A stretch of DNA of 64,000 nt from Deinandra increscens subsp. villosa (taxonomy: Eukaryota; Streptophyta; Magnoliopsida; Asterales; Asteraceae), in contig JBCNJP010000017.1 of assembly GCA_039602395.1 (NCBI GenBank), forward strand, positions 12,364,315-12,428,314. The letters run 5' to 3'. The notes beneath the pieces are model-generated. The model did not search any database. It saw only the letters and a program-made list of their open reading frames with translations, and was not told the origin of the DNA. Position 1 is the stretch's first letter. Every line of letters starts with the position of its first letter. The translations under genes and the position numbers were made by a program. Shown piece after piece: positions 34,382-45,521 of the stretch.

Positions 34382-36169
34382 TCAAATCGTAACTCAGAAA
34401 CTTTTGAGACTTTCTCATTTGAAAATTTCCAACTCGGATAATCGTTTTAAACCCAAAGGTTACAAGTGTAGAACATGGTAATCTTGATTGTTGATAAGCT
34501 AGGGGAAGCTTGGAAACAAATGGGTCAAACGGAGAAAATGGAGACGAAGGCTCAAGTCAACTTTTAGGTAAGTATATCTTACACCATAGTTAGAGGGTTA
34601 CATGTTGTATGCCTAATATGATGTACTCATGTAATTACATGATGACAACGTATGTGGTAAGAAAGTAAGTGTTGGATATAAAGTACACGTGGGTGTTTAA
34701 TAATATGCTAAGTCTATATATGTCAATTAGGCATATGAGAATCTTACTTATGTTGAAATTATAAGATGTGTTTGCAAAATAATCCTCAAGCCGTGTTGCT
34801 TGTAGTAGATATTCCAACAGTAGAAATTATAGTCGTTCTAATGATGTTGATGTGTGATACAGTAAGGGAAGTACCCAAGTTGTAGTTCGTGAAAGATTAC
34901 ATAAATGACACTAGCAAATGGTGTCCATTGTGAAAAAGGAAGTGAAGGTATAGGCTTATTACTCTTGTTGCTCTGATTGCATAATCAAGGTATGTGAGAA
35001 ACTAGAAACTACGTCGCTGAGAAGTTGTTTAAATTGTATAACTAGCACGAATTGTTTATGATTTAAATGCTAGTAAATAACCGTAAGGTAAGTTACGGTT
35101 GTCAAATGAAAGAATGGATTGTGGGATTTTGTATATGGAAGTATGCTAACTAGTAAGGATGGAAATCCCGAAGTTTGTGGACACTTAGTTGTCCTTGCAA
35201 AGGGTAATAAATCATCTAAACGGGTCAACGGGTTGAAATTTGATGCATTGTTAAATCAATTATATAAGTTGTGTACTGATTTATTATGATGGATCTATAC
35301 GTCTAAAAAGTGGTTGCAGGTGAGTTGAAAGGTACCCAGGTTGATCCCGAACCTTATTTGCTGTGTATAAACTGAAAAGATGGGAAATAACTCGTAACAT
35401 GGCAAAGATTGGCTAAGTATGGGATGCCGTTCAAAACGGACAGAATGCTGAAACGGCCGTTTCAGAATCCTACGCGGCCGTTTTGAGCTGCTGTTAGCAG
35501 TTTTTGTGATTTTTTTTATTTAGTTGTTGGTTACGTTTTGACCACTCGGGTCTAGTTGAATGCTTAAAAATCATAAACACTAACATGTTTTCGGTGTTTA
35601 TGGTAGGTCATGATTAGGAACTGGACGGGATGCGATTAAGCTAAGGTAAACGTCATGAATAAGATTACGTATGCGGTCAAGGCAATGTGAATGATTGTAC
35701 ACGTGGAAGGATGACACGGAAGATTAACCTTTTCATGACGTTATTGTCGGGTCTTGATCTAAAGCAAATAAAGTGGAGTTTCAGGTCTCCGAATTGGATT
35801 GTACGTAAGAAGAATTGGTGGATAGATCACTCTTTATACTAGTGATCAAACCACAGACTAGGAATTCAAGTTGAGTTGTTGTGAGTTTAATGGAGTACAT
35901 CAAGTGGGTGTACGCGTTGATTTTAAATTAACCATTGGATTCTTTCGGCTATGGGATCACTTGTGAAACAAGTGATTAAGCCTCGATTTTTAAAAGTTGA
36001 TTCGTACGAAGCTTTTGTTGAAAAGTCTTTGTACAAGTTGGTTATAAATCAAAAGTTGCATTTCAATTTGTTAAGTTGTGGTTTTTTTAAAAAAAAAAAA
36101 ATGGGACCTATTTTCCGCTGCAAACTTTAACCCAATTGGGTGATTTTAAAGAAAGGGTGTTACAGTTTA

Positions 36170-36614
36170 CGTCTTCAGGCATTTTCAAACCAAAGACGCT
36201 GATGAAGCTTCGTGAATCGGACCGGCCGACCGATAGAGTGTCGGTTTGTGTTAGATGGTTTTCGATATAGTTTTAAGCCACAATCAGGTTTTGGTTAGGG
36301 AATGTGTTAAACACCAACTTGAGAAGTGTTTGCTACCACCAATTCAACCATGAGCAAATAATGCACAAACCTAAAGGAAACCAAACCATACAACATCCTT
36401 TCAATGAACTAACAAAAGAGAACAACATTAGAGGATCTCTATCCCAAGCGTATAGGAATTCGGATCATGCATGCAGTCAGAGCATAATAACGCCAACTAA
36501 TTTTACAAACGACCCGCCAACAAAGATCTTAGAAAACCACACGACAGTCCAACCGACACACGTAAGCAACCCAAACATCAAACTACTATCTACCAGTCTA
36601 TTATCAGCAGCCTA
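36170..36614. other. Short intergenic stretch with the S-acyltransferase 3' UTR
   Basis: 445 bp between the LARD target duplication and the stop codon of the minus-strand S-acyltransferase gene. It should hold that gene's 3' UTR. No other feature seen. Confidence 0.5.
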
Positions 36615-39600
36615 TCACAACTTGAGTTCTGCAGGCCGTGAGCTTGTTCCACCTGCACCACCACCACCACCACCGCCCACTCTTGAAGCTAAAGCTAGAA
36701 CTTCAGGTGACATTTCCCAGTTCCCGCTTTTCCTACCCCAACTGGACCGCCTTGCGTGTATAATATTAGCACGGTCCCCTTCATCCACTGTTGTTCTTAT
36801 TTCTGGTGACATTTCACCTATTCCAACTTCTTTAATGTTTAGCCCTTCATTATCACTCAGTTGTCCTTCTCGGTGATCTATCCCGGCCCCACCATCACCC
36901 CAAACCGCCTTTCGTCCCATTTCAATGTCCTCCACTGCCTTCCCCATGTTTGGACTCACGAAACCACCACCAGCTGACCGCCCTCCGATCCCGGGTTCTT
37001 TTGGGACATATGCCCTAAACTTGTTCTTTGATGCAGGGATTCTAGTGCAGAATATCTCCCCGAAATTCTGTAGGACTCCTTTGTTGTAGGGATTGGCTCG
37101 CCTGTCGTACCTGTATCTGAAGTTCTCGTATGTAGTCTGCAGAAACAAGACGGAAACAGAACATATGAGATTTTAGTTAGATGTACCAAAATGAACGGTC
37201 TCATGGGTTGGGTAACGGGACATTTGGGTACTGCCCAAAACAGGTTAGGGTGACCTCAAACACTTTGCCCAACATTTTTTATAAGAGTAAACGGATGACC
37301 ATTTGGACAAACTAAAAGATTTTAAATATTGACCATTTTACCCTTGTAAAAAATTAAACTTCTGATCCCTAGAGACTTCCCCTTTTGAATTAAAAACTAA
37401 GAGAAAACAGAACTTATGTTTTAACCTACCACCTCCCAATCACCGTCACACCATCGCCAGCCACCACTTGCACCACCAATGCCTTGCACCAGCACCACAC
37501 CCCTCAGCCTCCCTGCCATCATCCATACTCACATACACCATTCCCTTCTCCCACCATCACTATCTATGGTTGTCCAACACCCCATCACCGGTCAAACCAC
37601 ACTGGACATCCTCATCTTCACCATCAGTAATCATCATATGTTATTACAAAATCTATCAGAAAAAGATTTTGAATGTGCTATAAACTAAAAATACTTGATT
37701 AGCGACTTTCGACAAGTGCGACCCCTTTAGTTGTTTACTTTAAAGATACTTTTTTCCTGTAAGAGAAAACGTTAACTGTAACAACCCATTCTAAGTAAAT
37801 GATGGGTTAAAACTGCTGACACTGAATTGGGTCAACATGATCAACTTTTGCCTGATGGTGTCAAATACGATTATATATAGTACTATTCAAATAAATTACC
37901 TAATTGGCAGAATAAAATGAGTAAGGAGGTTTATGCATTAAATACACTTTGGGTGACTTTTCACACGTATTACCCATTTGAGCCATTCACTTTTTAGCTA
38001 TTTTTTTGTTTATTTTATTCTTAAGATAAAACATAGTCCAAATCAACCCATATTAAGTAAATCGATTGGTTGGACTACACAGATGACTTTTGGTATAGGT
38101 AGAAATGGGTCTGATAGAGTTGTGTCAGCCAGAAACACCTATTGCCCAAAAAACGTTTATATACTATAAAAACTTGATTACATTTTTTTATTATTTCGAG
38201 AAACTACCAATTGGTTGAATAAATTGATTAGAAGTTTTATGCGTTTAAAAAAACACTTTCTGCCATTTTCGATCCGTTCGACCCATTTGAGTCGTTTAAC
38301 TTTAAGTTGCTCTTTATTTTACCCTTAATAGAAAACGTAAATCCGAATCAACCTAGTAAATGGGATGAAATGGCAACCTTGTTAGCTGTGACTATCAACA
38401 ATGAATATCATTTTCAAATTTACTATAAGGTAAAAAGGCAAGGAAAATGAGTGACCTGATTTGTACTGATGAGATATAAATGAAAGGCGGTAAGGCCACC
38501 GACAAACCACACTGATATGAAGGTGTAGACAATTAACACAATGGATGCAGGAGTCTTGATCATTGCTTTCCATAACGTTATGTCCTCTGAATCCATAATC
38601 CTCTTTATGTAAATCCAGCAGAAACTAAACACGTATATACAAAGTAGAGTCGTGGAGAACACAAACATGAAGAAGAATCGATAATTTCTCTGTAATCACA
38701 TAAGCCAGTCTTAATATATAGACATCTGTTTAAAAAGATTAAAACCCATATGAAATGTAGATCTTACCACGCCTATACATTGGCCAACCCAAGGGCAATG
38801 GTGATCGAATCGTTCAACACAGTTGTTGCAGATAGAACAATGTGAGCAGCGGGGAGGTCTATAAAGCATGCAGGTATCACAATATTTGATTTTTACGGTT
38901 ATGCCATTTACTTCAACTTCTTTAATACGAGGCATCCTTAATTGTGGAGTTTGAGCACTACCTTCATTATTACCATCAAACCCTTCTGGTTCTGGGGGAT
39001 GTGCATTACGTGGGATGATACCCGGGTCCCTCCCCGAGGTTAACAGTAGAAGTACTAAAACCTGTAACATTCATGTCCAAACACTCAATATCCATATGAA
39101 GAAGAAACAGTCGGTTAAATTTGAATCACATGGATAAACTCATAACGTAGTTCGATACAAATGACAAATAAGATCACATAATTGAATTGGCAACGACAAG
39201 CCGAGAAGCAAAGTATGTCTGTAGAGATGGGTCAATTTGAGTGGTATTTTGTTGACAACAGGTAAAATAGTTAATATTAGATATGAATGAAACAGGCCAG
39301 ACTAGTTAAAATCCACCTAGAGTGTATTCAACTGTTTACAATCTACCATATCTTTTTGTTTAGAACTTTAGATAGAATTAGCTAAAACTGAAACAGGCCA
39401 AACTGGGTAAAATCCACCTAGAGTGTATTCAAATGCTTACAGTCTACTAGATATTTCTATGTAGATAGAATCGCCTATAAATGAAACAGGCCAAACAGGT
39501 GAAAATAGGCAAAAACATGACGAGTCAACCCAACCTCATTTGAACCATACTTAGATCTTAATAAATTACTTATTAGCCATACGCACGTGTTTTCACCTGA

Positions 39601-40464
39601 ACATCTCTACTCACAATCAACAAGGGAGCAACTATATACCTCTTTCTTCCTGGTGGCAGATATATTAAAAATGTTTGGGTAACTACAATTATGTTATGCC
39701 TGGCTAATTGCCTACATTTTATGGGGTGATAAAACTCAAGTCCATGGATGTATAGAGATGATAGGAATGATAAGTATATCCCTTTCATTGCACAACCAAA
39801 AACTTGATCATTTGAGTATATTTGCTCTTGCTTTTATATGTGCTGTCACTAATGTGAGTAAAATTCTGACAATGCCACTTTCTGGACTTTCACAATAGGC
39901 ATCGATAAGGGAAAAGAAAACTTGCAAGCTCACAGCACTTGTGTCCATGGTTATCATAAATGTTTTACTTAAAATATGTGCTGGTGCAAACTTGATTAAA
40001 AACCTTAAAAATCCTATAGGATAGAAGATTAGCACATGTTATAAATCAAGATATAACATGTATATTTGCAATTGTTCATATCTAATAAAAAGCTTCAAGA
40101 AGATTATTCTTAGCATAGTATCAGAAAATTTGAAAACCAGTTAAAAATGGGAAAATCATCATGTAAGAACGACTTTACAGCACAAACGACTTGATAATCA
40201 CTGTTCAAGAAACAAGACAGACACTTTTGTGAAAATAAGGAAGAATTAGATAACTATATCTAGTAACACAGAGAAACTTACATGAATTGTGAATAATATA
40301 GCCACAGCCATAACTGATATCCCCCAGTGGTCATCAAAGCCATCGACCAGTTTACTAGCGACGAAAACACAAAAAACTGAAACAGGAGCTACAATAAGGA
40401 ATATGGTCAGCACCAGTGATCTTACATCAGGTCCAAATACAAACCTACCCTGAAGGAAAAATAT
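36615..40464 (-). CDS. DHHC protein S-acyltransferase (PAT), first exon missing
   Basis: Exons on the minus strand are 40464-40282, 39061-38768, 38689-38456 and 37136-36615 (stop). All are GT-AG with phase 0 joins and together encode 410 residues. Order: IFFLQGRFVFGPDVRSL and two membrane helices in the first exon seen; TSGRDPGIIPRNAHPPEPE and the cysteine-rich domain (CDTCMLYRPPRCSHCSICNN, then CVERFDHHCPWVGQC) in the second; two more helices and the TTxE-type motif (TTYENFRYRYDRRANPYNKG) across the last two; then a cytosolic tail with GRRSSWGRKSG-like and MSPEVLALASRVG motifs. The family palmitoylates membrane proteins through the DHHC cysteine. It is close to the Arabidopsis PAT group of about 440 residues, so only about 30 N-terminal residues are lacking. 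They are probably in gap 1 or beyond. Confidence 0.95.
39285..39520. repeat. Degenerate tandem repeat of about 100 bp in a PAT intron
   Basis: Two full copies and one partial copy share GAAACAGGCCANAC, AAAATCCACCTAGAGTGTAT and TCAA. Located in the intron between the first and second visible exons. Confidence 0.7.
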
Positions 40465-40846
40465 CTGCAATGCAATGTAGATTACAAACGTAAGAACAAA
40501 AGCCATGCACCAACCATCAATTATCCATCTCCAAAAAAATATTATTAGTCTTGAAATGCTTAATTACACAAATCCAATTATGTTCCATCTCCAAATGTAT
40601 CTTAAGTTGCAACTTGCAATGAGTCAATAAAAGGATTCATTGACCATGGAATTATCACAGAAGCACAGTTTATGACAACAAAAAGAAGCAATGCCAATTT
40701 TATAACAATTAATAGAGGCTGCCCTAGCTCATACAACCATTGGATGTGCTGCAGTCATTTTTCTCTAGAATTCATTTCGTTTTCAATTTTGTTTTGTTTT
40801 GTTATTTTCATTTTCTTCTGGAAAAGATAATTGTCTGAGAATCCAT

Positions 40847-41346
40847 NNNNNNNNNNNNNNNNNNNNNNNNNNNNNNNNNNNNNNNNNNNNNNNNNNNNNN
40901 NNNNNNNNNNNNNNNNNNNNNNNNNNNNNNNNNNNNNNNNNNNNNNNNNNNNNNNNNNNNNNNNNNNNNNNNNNNNNNNNNNNNNNNNNNNNNNNNNNNN
41001 NNNNNNNNNNNNNNNNNNNNNNNNNNNNNNNNNNNNNNNNNNNNNNNNNNNNNNNNNNNNNNNNNNNNNNNNNNNNNNNNNNNNNNNNNNNNNNNNNNNN
41101 NNNNNNNNNNNNNNNNNNNNNNNNNNNNNNNNNNNNNNNNNNNNNNNNNNNNNNNNNNNNNNNNNNNNNNNNNNNNNNNNNNNNNNNNNNNNNNNNNNNN
41201 NNNNNNNNNNNNNNNNNNNNNNNNNNNNNNNNNNNNNNNNNNNNNNNNNNNNNNNNNNNNNNNNNNNNNNNNNNNNNNNNNNNNNNNNNNNNNNNNNNNN
41301 NNNNNNNNNNNNNNNNNNNNNNNNNNNNNNNNNNNNNNNNNNNNNN
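40847..41346. other. Assembly gap of exactly 500 N
   Basis: The round length suggests a scaffold placeholder, so the true distance is unknown. It separates the truncated S-acyltransferase gene from an Athila-like element. Confidence 0.98.
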
Positions 41347-43238
41347 TTTTTCAAATTTTCAAATGTTTGTTATTTTGAAAGAAAAAAGAAAAAAAAAAAG
41401 TAAAAAACATCAAAAATCCAAAAAGATTTTGCAATTTTTGAGTCATTTGTAGTTTAAGTATTTGAGTCAAATCTGTTTTGGGAAAATTGCCAGTACATGG
41501 AAAATGATAGTACAATTGGGAGTCAATTTTCAGAATTAAAATTAAAGAAAGGAATAGGGAAAAGTGGTAAGAAAAGGAGAGAATGGAAAATATATCTAAT
41601 TTGTGATGTGTCGGTAGGCCCAACTGATTTAGCAAAACACTCATGTATGATTTCGGGGGTAAGACCTTGTGAAAGAATGCCTCTGAGAGTATATTTTGTA
41701 ACGCTTTTATATATTTAATTCTACATTTTTACTAGTTATAATATATTAATTCTCATCATATTTCCTATGGGTTGTGTTTCATGTGTTTGAAGTTTAAATG
41801 TTATAAATCGTGGCGTTTAGAGTGGTGTAAAGTTCTTTTATATATATATATATATTAATCATCCCCTAAACACACCGAGTGGGTATAAAATATATTATTT
41901 TATCGGTTGTATCGTGTTGAGATGAGAGTGAGCAGAAATAGTATGATTAAGTTGAATCCGAGTCATAACATGTTCACGAGTTAAATTTGGTAATCATCTC
42001 TATGAATATTAGTTGTGATTATTCTTAAACAAATTATGAAATAACAATTCATATTGTTTTGAGTAATACTTGTTTTTCTGTATGAAGGTCAGGAGTATAT
42101 AAATTTTTAAAGATGATTTTTAGAGATGACCGCTAGCACATGGATTTTGGAATTAAATGAGAACATTTAAATTGGAACTATGTCACGTGAGTTCAAAGAG
42201 AAAAAATTCCAAATCAAAGAAATCCCACATATAAGTGGGCTGCGCAAGGTTAAATAAATGGGCTGCTAGAGAAAAATTAAAAAGGGCAAAAGACTTCACG
42301 TGGGCCAGGAAGGTTACGAAGGAAACAATTAAAAAGGAGGTTGGCACAGAATTCGTAGGGGGGCTGACACATTCACACGGACGGCTGGGCAAAGTCGCAG
42401 GCAGCCTTTGCTGCTGCTGCTGCGCGTGGATTTCAAGAAGCAAAGGGCTACTGGGTTTTTCTTTCGATTCAAGATAGCAGATTGGTTTGTTTATTTATTT
42501 TTCTTTCTTAATTATTATTTAATTTTAATTAGTTTGTTTAGTTATTTTGGTTGATTCTTATGATGAACAATGTTATAGTGTCAGTATATGAGTTGTTCGT
42601 TATGATTATTGGCTAATCTCATCTAACTGCTTTTGGTGAATGGTTGTGTAAAATCGTTCTTTTCTTAACTGGTTAATTGCTAATTGTTCCGGAATACTTG
42701 CTACCGTTGAACATCCGCATGCTAAATTGTTTAATCTAACTAGTAACCTAGGGTTTTAGTGGTCCACTGTTTAATGATCTAGCACTTTCTTGCGGCAGGA
42801 CTAGTCAGCCCATTAGAAATTTAGGTTATTAGGTCAAGGAAGCAATTGGGGACTATGTCTATGTAGTATTAGAAATTGATTAGGTTTTGCCCAGATCGGT
42901 AGCCAACCAGGATCCAAAAGTAGTTAACTTGTCACATAAGTAATCTTAGCTTTAGTAATTTACTTAGTTGTTAAGTTAGTTAATTAGTAGTTAATTAATC
43001 CAACTCATTCAAAACAGCCAAGAGGCAATTTAGTGCAATTCTTTAGATTAAATTAGTTTAGTTTAGTTTAGGGCAATCTAGGTTAGTGACAGTAATCTAG
43101 ATTTAGGTAGTTAATTTAGTTAGATAGTTAAAATCTAAATCGCTAGTGACCACCAACTCCCCTGGATTGATACCCTACTTACCCTATCTATAGGTTTAAG
43201 TTTAGGATTATTTGTAGCGGTCTCGACACCCGTTATCA
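41347..43238 (+). mobile_element. Athila-like fragment A: spacer and LTR 3' part
   Basis: Two blocks match element B. 41386-41690 matches about 59785-60420 (GTAAAAAACATCAAAAATCC, GGTAAGACCTTGTGAAAG and so on). 42640-43238 matches about 61550-62075 (TTCCGGAATACTTGCTACCG; AAGCAATTGGGG; ends CGTTATCA). The middle (about 41700-42600) is not shared and has no counterpart of B's LTR start. The LTR end at 43238 is joined directly to ORF codons. No primer binding site follows. Confidence 0.65.
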
Positions 43239-44114
43239 GGGACCGATTACATGTTGACCCTACGTGAGTTCGCCGTTCTATCAGGGTTGTACACAGAGGA
43301 TGAGACCCGCACCCCCTTCTACACTGCCGCCCCTCTTACCGCCGACGAGGACGACATGAAGACCTGGTGGTCTACTATCGCGAGGCGTCGATTCGGGGTC
43401 AACAGTGGGAAGATCACATCCGTCCCTAACCCCGTGATCCGCTACGTGCACCGGCTGATTACATGTTCTATCACAGCACGTGGTGAGGGCCAGGAGCTTG
43501 TCACCAGCACTGACCTGTTCTACCTCTATAGTATGGTCCACCAGCTTCCGTGTGCCCTAGCGCATTGTTTTGCACGATTTCTTGCAAAACAGGAGAGTAG
43601 ACAGCAGAGGAGTACGCTCTATTGCGGGGCGTACGTTACTAGGATTGCGATGAGTTTGGGGGTGCTGGATGATCACATCCAGATGATGTCGGAGCCGATC
43701 CCGCCGAGGAGACTAGGGAAGAACACCATGATAGCCATGGGTCTGCTTGACAGATCCGGGACGGGGAGGAATGCACAATATAGGTTCAAAGCCCAGGTGT
43801 TGGGCGATGATGATGATGTGGACAGAGATGAGGGTGGTCCCGCTGGTCATGGTGGAGATGATGATGATGATGACGACGGGGGCGTGGCACACGAGGATCG
43901 GGAGGTTCGCTATGCGTACCGGGCTGTTAGGATGCCGCCTCGTTTGGGTCAGAGACTAGGTGCTGTTGAGCAGGACCTTCGCCATGTTGGCGATGTGCTG
44001 GATTGGCAAAATGGGTTGATGATGATGATGGCGTCTCGTTTGGATTTGGGTGGATATGGTCAGCCACCAGCACGTCCACCACGGGATGATGAGGATGATG
44101 AGGATGCTGATTGA
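43239..44114 (+). CDS. Athila-type ORF-1-like protein, 5'-truncated
   Basis: The frame opens GTDYMLTLREFAVLSGLYTE and runs to a TGA at 44114. From the first ATG (43251) it encodes 287 residues. The LTLREF...LGLYTE start, the YxHRLI segment and the acidic tail match the Athila ORF-1 type of plant retrotransposon protein as I know it, a moderately sure assignment. Aspartate-rich low-complexity tracts (GDDDDDDDGG) and a conserved end (RLGQRLGAVEQDLRHVGDVL) are present. The codons before GTDY are missing: an LTR terminus (CGTTATCA) touches the frame directly. It is therefore a deletion product, although the remaining frame is open. Base composition is much more GC-rich than its surroundings. Confidence 0.65.
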   Translation, partial: GTDYMLTLREFAVLSGLYTEDETRTPFYTAAPLTADEDDMKTWWSTIARRRFGVNSGKITSVPNPVIRYVHRLITCSITARGEGQELVTSTDLFYLYSMVHQLPCALAHCFARFLAKQESRQQRSTLYCGAYVTRIAMSLGVLDDHIQMMSEPIPPRRLGKNTMIAMGLLDRSGTGRNAQYRFKAQVLGDDDDVDRDEGGPAGHGGDDDDDDDGGVAHEDREVRYAYRAVRMPPRLGQRLGAVEQDLRHVGDVLDWQNGLMMMMASRLDLGGYGQPPARPPRDDEDDEDAD

Positions 44115-44573
44115 GGATGTGTTGTTTTGTTTCTTGTTTTGTCGGATATGTTATTTTGTTTCCTGTTTTGTCGGACATGTTATTTTGTTTCTAGTATGAT
44201 GGTTTTGTTGGAAATTTATCTATAGTAAGTAGGTTCGTTATCCGAATTATCAAACAATTACTTGATTTAAGGTTTCGTTGTAATTTGTGTGATTTGAAGA
44301 CATTAGCTTGATGGTACAGTTGCGATTACTCAATATACGTTAAACAATTAAAATGTACGTTATTCAAGATGAAATTACAAATATACGTTATACAAGATTG
44401 AAAAAGTAGATTACGACCCATTAACATGTCAATGCTCATTACAACTATTATGCGAATAAGTAGATTACGACCCATTAACATGTCAATACTCATTACAACT
44501 ATTATGCGAATAAAGGCTACATATATTAAAAAAAATAAAACAGAAAATTGCTAAAATTAAAGAAACAACCTCC
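44115..44573. repeat. Spacer with two short tandem duplications
   Basis: TTTTGTCGGAYATGTTATTT repeats near 44137-44190. A 54-bp unit starting AAGTAGATTACGACCCATTA is duplicated at 44404-44457 and 44458-44511 with one difference. No gene. Confidence 0.8.
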
Positions 44574-44993
44574 TCAAAACTGGTCTAGCGACTTCGTTAA
44601 AACGTAAACATGTATACACTTGTAATCGTCGTTCCTAAACATAGTTAAGCCGTGGGCGGATACATCATCGTATAAAAAGTCCAACCCCGTGTCAAGATCC
44701 TCATCTTTCCTACCCTTATAGTAAAACCAAAATTCGGTTCTACTATCATAGCCGAGGTCCTGCATAATTAACGACATGTAAGAAAACGACCACGTCAAGA
44801 AGTCTATGTAATCAATGTAATGACAATCTCCGCCGACATATCGCCGACCAGGTGTAGCCGTGAATTCACCGCCATGAAAAACCTTTAGCGAGAAGTATTG
44901 AGGATGTCGTGAGTAGACATCATCTACAATTAACCCGTCCTCGTAATCGTTAACAGACCGGATCGAATACAAACGCCGCGTGCTTGATGCCAT
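44574..44993 (-). CDS. Solo PB1-like (MULE N-terminal type) domain protein, 139 aa
   Basis: A complete single-exon frame runs from ATG (44993) to a stop at 44574. The core FSLKVFHGGEFTATPGRRYV, GGDCHYIDYIDFLTWSF, LGYDSRTEFWFYY and IHVYVL matches the PB1-like domain found at the N-terminus of many Mutator-like transposases and multiplied as single-domain proteins in several plant genomes. No MULE zinc-finger or transposase core follows; the stop comes right after the domain. It could be a MULE fragment or a small co-opted gene. A GC-rich palindrome cluster lies 140-450 bp upstream, with a TATA-like ATATTTAT near 45048. Confidence 0.75.
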   Translation of the reverse strand: MASSTRRLYSIRSVNDYEDGLIVDDVYSRHPQYFSLKVFHGGEFTATPGRRYVGGDCHYIDYIDFLTWSFSYMSLIMQDLGYDSRTEFWFYYKGRKDEDLDTGLDFLYDDVSAHGLTMFRNDDYKCIHVYVLTKSLDQF

Positions 44994-45137
44994 TAGTTTT
45001 TTGACGGTAAATGTAAGGTTAATCGGAGGTTTTGAATAGAGAAGGATAAATATAAGGTTTTATAATTTTGTAATATAACGTTTCGTTCAATATATAAGGA
45101 TTGGAGGTGGTAGGTAGAAAAAGCCCAAACCGGGGCG

Positions 45138-45440
45138 GTTTATTGAAAATGGGCCGGTTAGGTGGTAGGTTTAACTAACAACCCGAAAAAAATTCTAGAA
45201 AGAAAAAAAAAGAAAAAAAAACCGGGCCGGTTTGTTTAAACCGGGCCAGTTTGGTGGTAGGTTGGTCTCGCCCGTCGGTTTGAAAAAAAATTGGTGGATT
45301 TAAATACAAACCGGACCGGTTCGTCCTAACCGGGCCGGTTCACTTTATTCGGTCAGCGAGAATGACAGCTTTCACGTGAAAATATTTTGTCGGGTTCGAA
45401 ACCGCACCGGTTTGGCCGATCCGGACCGGATCGAAGTGTC
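45138..45440 (-). promoter_or_regulatory. AACCGGGCCGGTT palindrome cluster upstream of the PB1-like gene
   Basis: At least seven related copies occur: ACCGGGGCGGTT, TGGGCCGGTTAGG, AACCGGGCCGGTTTG, AACCGGGCCAGTTTG, AACCGGACCGGTTCG, AACCGGGCCGGTTCA and AACCGCACCGGTTTG. They lie on the promoter side of the minus-strand ORF, ending about 90 bp before a TATA-like sequence (about 45045-45056). Confidence 0.5.
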
Positions 45441-45521
45441 AACTCGGAGGTTTGGGATGTCCGTATAGAACCACCGATAAAATAAAGCAATAAAAAGATG
45501 ATATGTAGATAAGACAATTAC

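Larger units (their letters stand above)
22940..34464 (-). mobile_element. Nearly intact 11.5 kb Gypsy retrotransposon
   Basis: Two LTRs of 2328 bp each (22940-25267 and 32137-34464) differ at only about four positions by eye. Flanks are AATGT (22935-22939) and AGTGT (34465-34469), a 5-bp target duplication with one mismatch; the uninterrupted copy of the outer LTR reads AATGTAGAAC. On the minus strand the order is 5' LTR, primer binding site (32121-32133), an extra 390-codon ORF, gag-pol, polypurine tract (25268-25281) and 3' LTR. The pol frame is open throughout, so the insertion is young and was probably recently active. A single frame break near the start of gag is the only damage seen. 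Confidence 0.95.
32137..34464 (-). repeat. 5' LTR of the Gypsy element
   Basis: 2328 bp, matching 22940-25267 with about four substitutions (for example near 33546, 34157, 34361 and 34409). On the minus strand U3 begins at 34464. A GC-rich motif cluster (34232-34381) precedes a TATA-like CTCTATATCAC (about 34188-34198), and a second cluster (33198-33389) lies in the leader. Confidence 0.93.
13383..36164 (+). mobile_element. Large non-coding LTR retrotransposon (LARD-like), split by two nested elements
   Basis: The element starts TGTAACATCC and ends GGGTGTTACA, with a perfect 5-bp target duplication GTTTA at 13378-13382 and 36165-36169. Removing the nested insertions leaves LTRs of 3017 bp each and an internal region of 3161 bp, about 9.2 kb in total. 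A Met-tRNA primer binding site (18460-18472) and a purine tract (21604-21617) are in place, but no gag or pol codons are recognisable. It therefore looks like a large retrotransposon derivative moved by another element's proteins. I counted roughly eleven differences between its two LTRs. It sits between the GDPD and S-acyltransferase genes. Confidence 0.92.
21618..36164 (+). repeat. 3' LTR of the large non-coding element (interrupted)
   Basis: It matches the 5' LTR, with the 11.5 kb Gypsy element inserted at TATGAATGT|AGAAC. Without the insertion it is 3017 bp, the same length as the 5' LTR. The outer boundary is GTGTTACA at 36164, followed by the GTTTA target duplication. Confidence 0.92.

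Noticed and set aside
37468..37688. Overlapping 70-codon frames rich in His/Pro/Ser in a PAT intron
   Set aside because: Two frames of the same ACC/CAC-rich low-complexity intron sequence; no consistent protein.
40755..41452. Long frames across the first N run
   Set aside because: They consist almost entirely of unknown residues from the gap and have no evidence of coding. The same holds for frames at 58172-58955.
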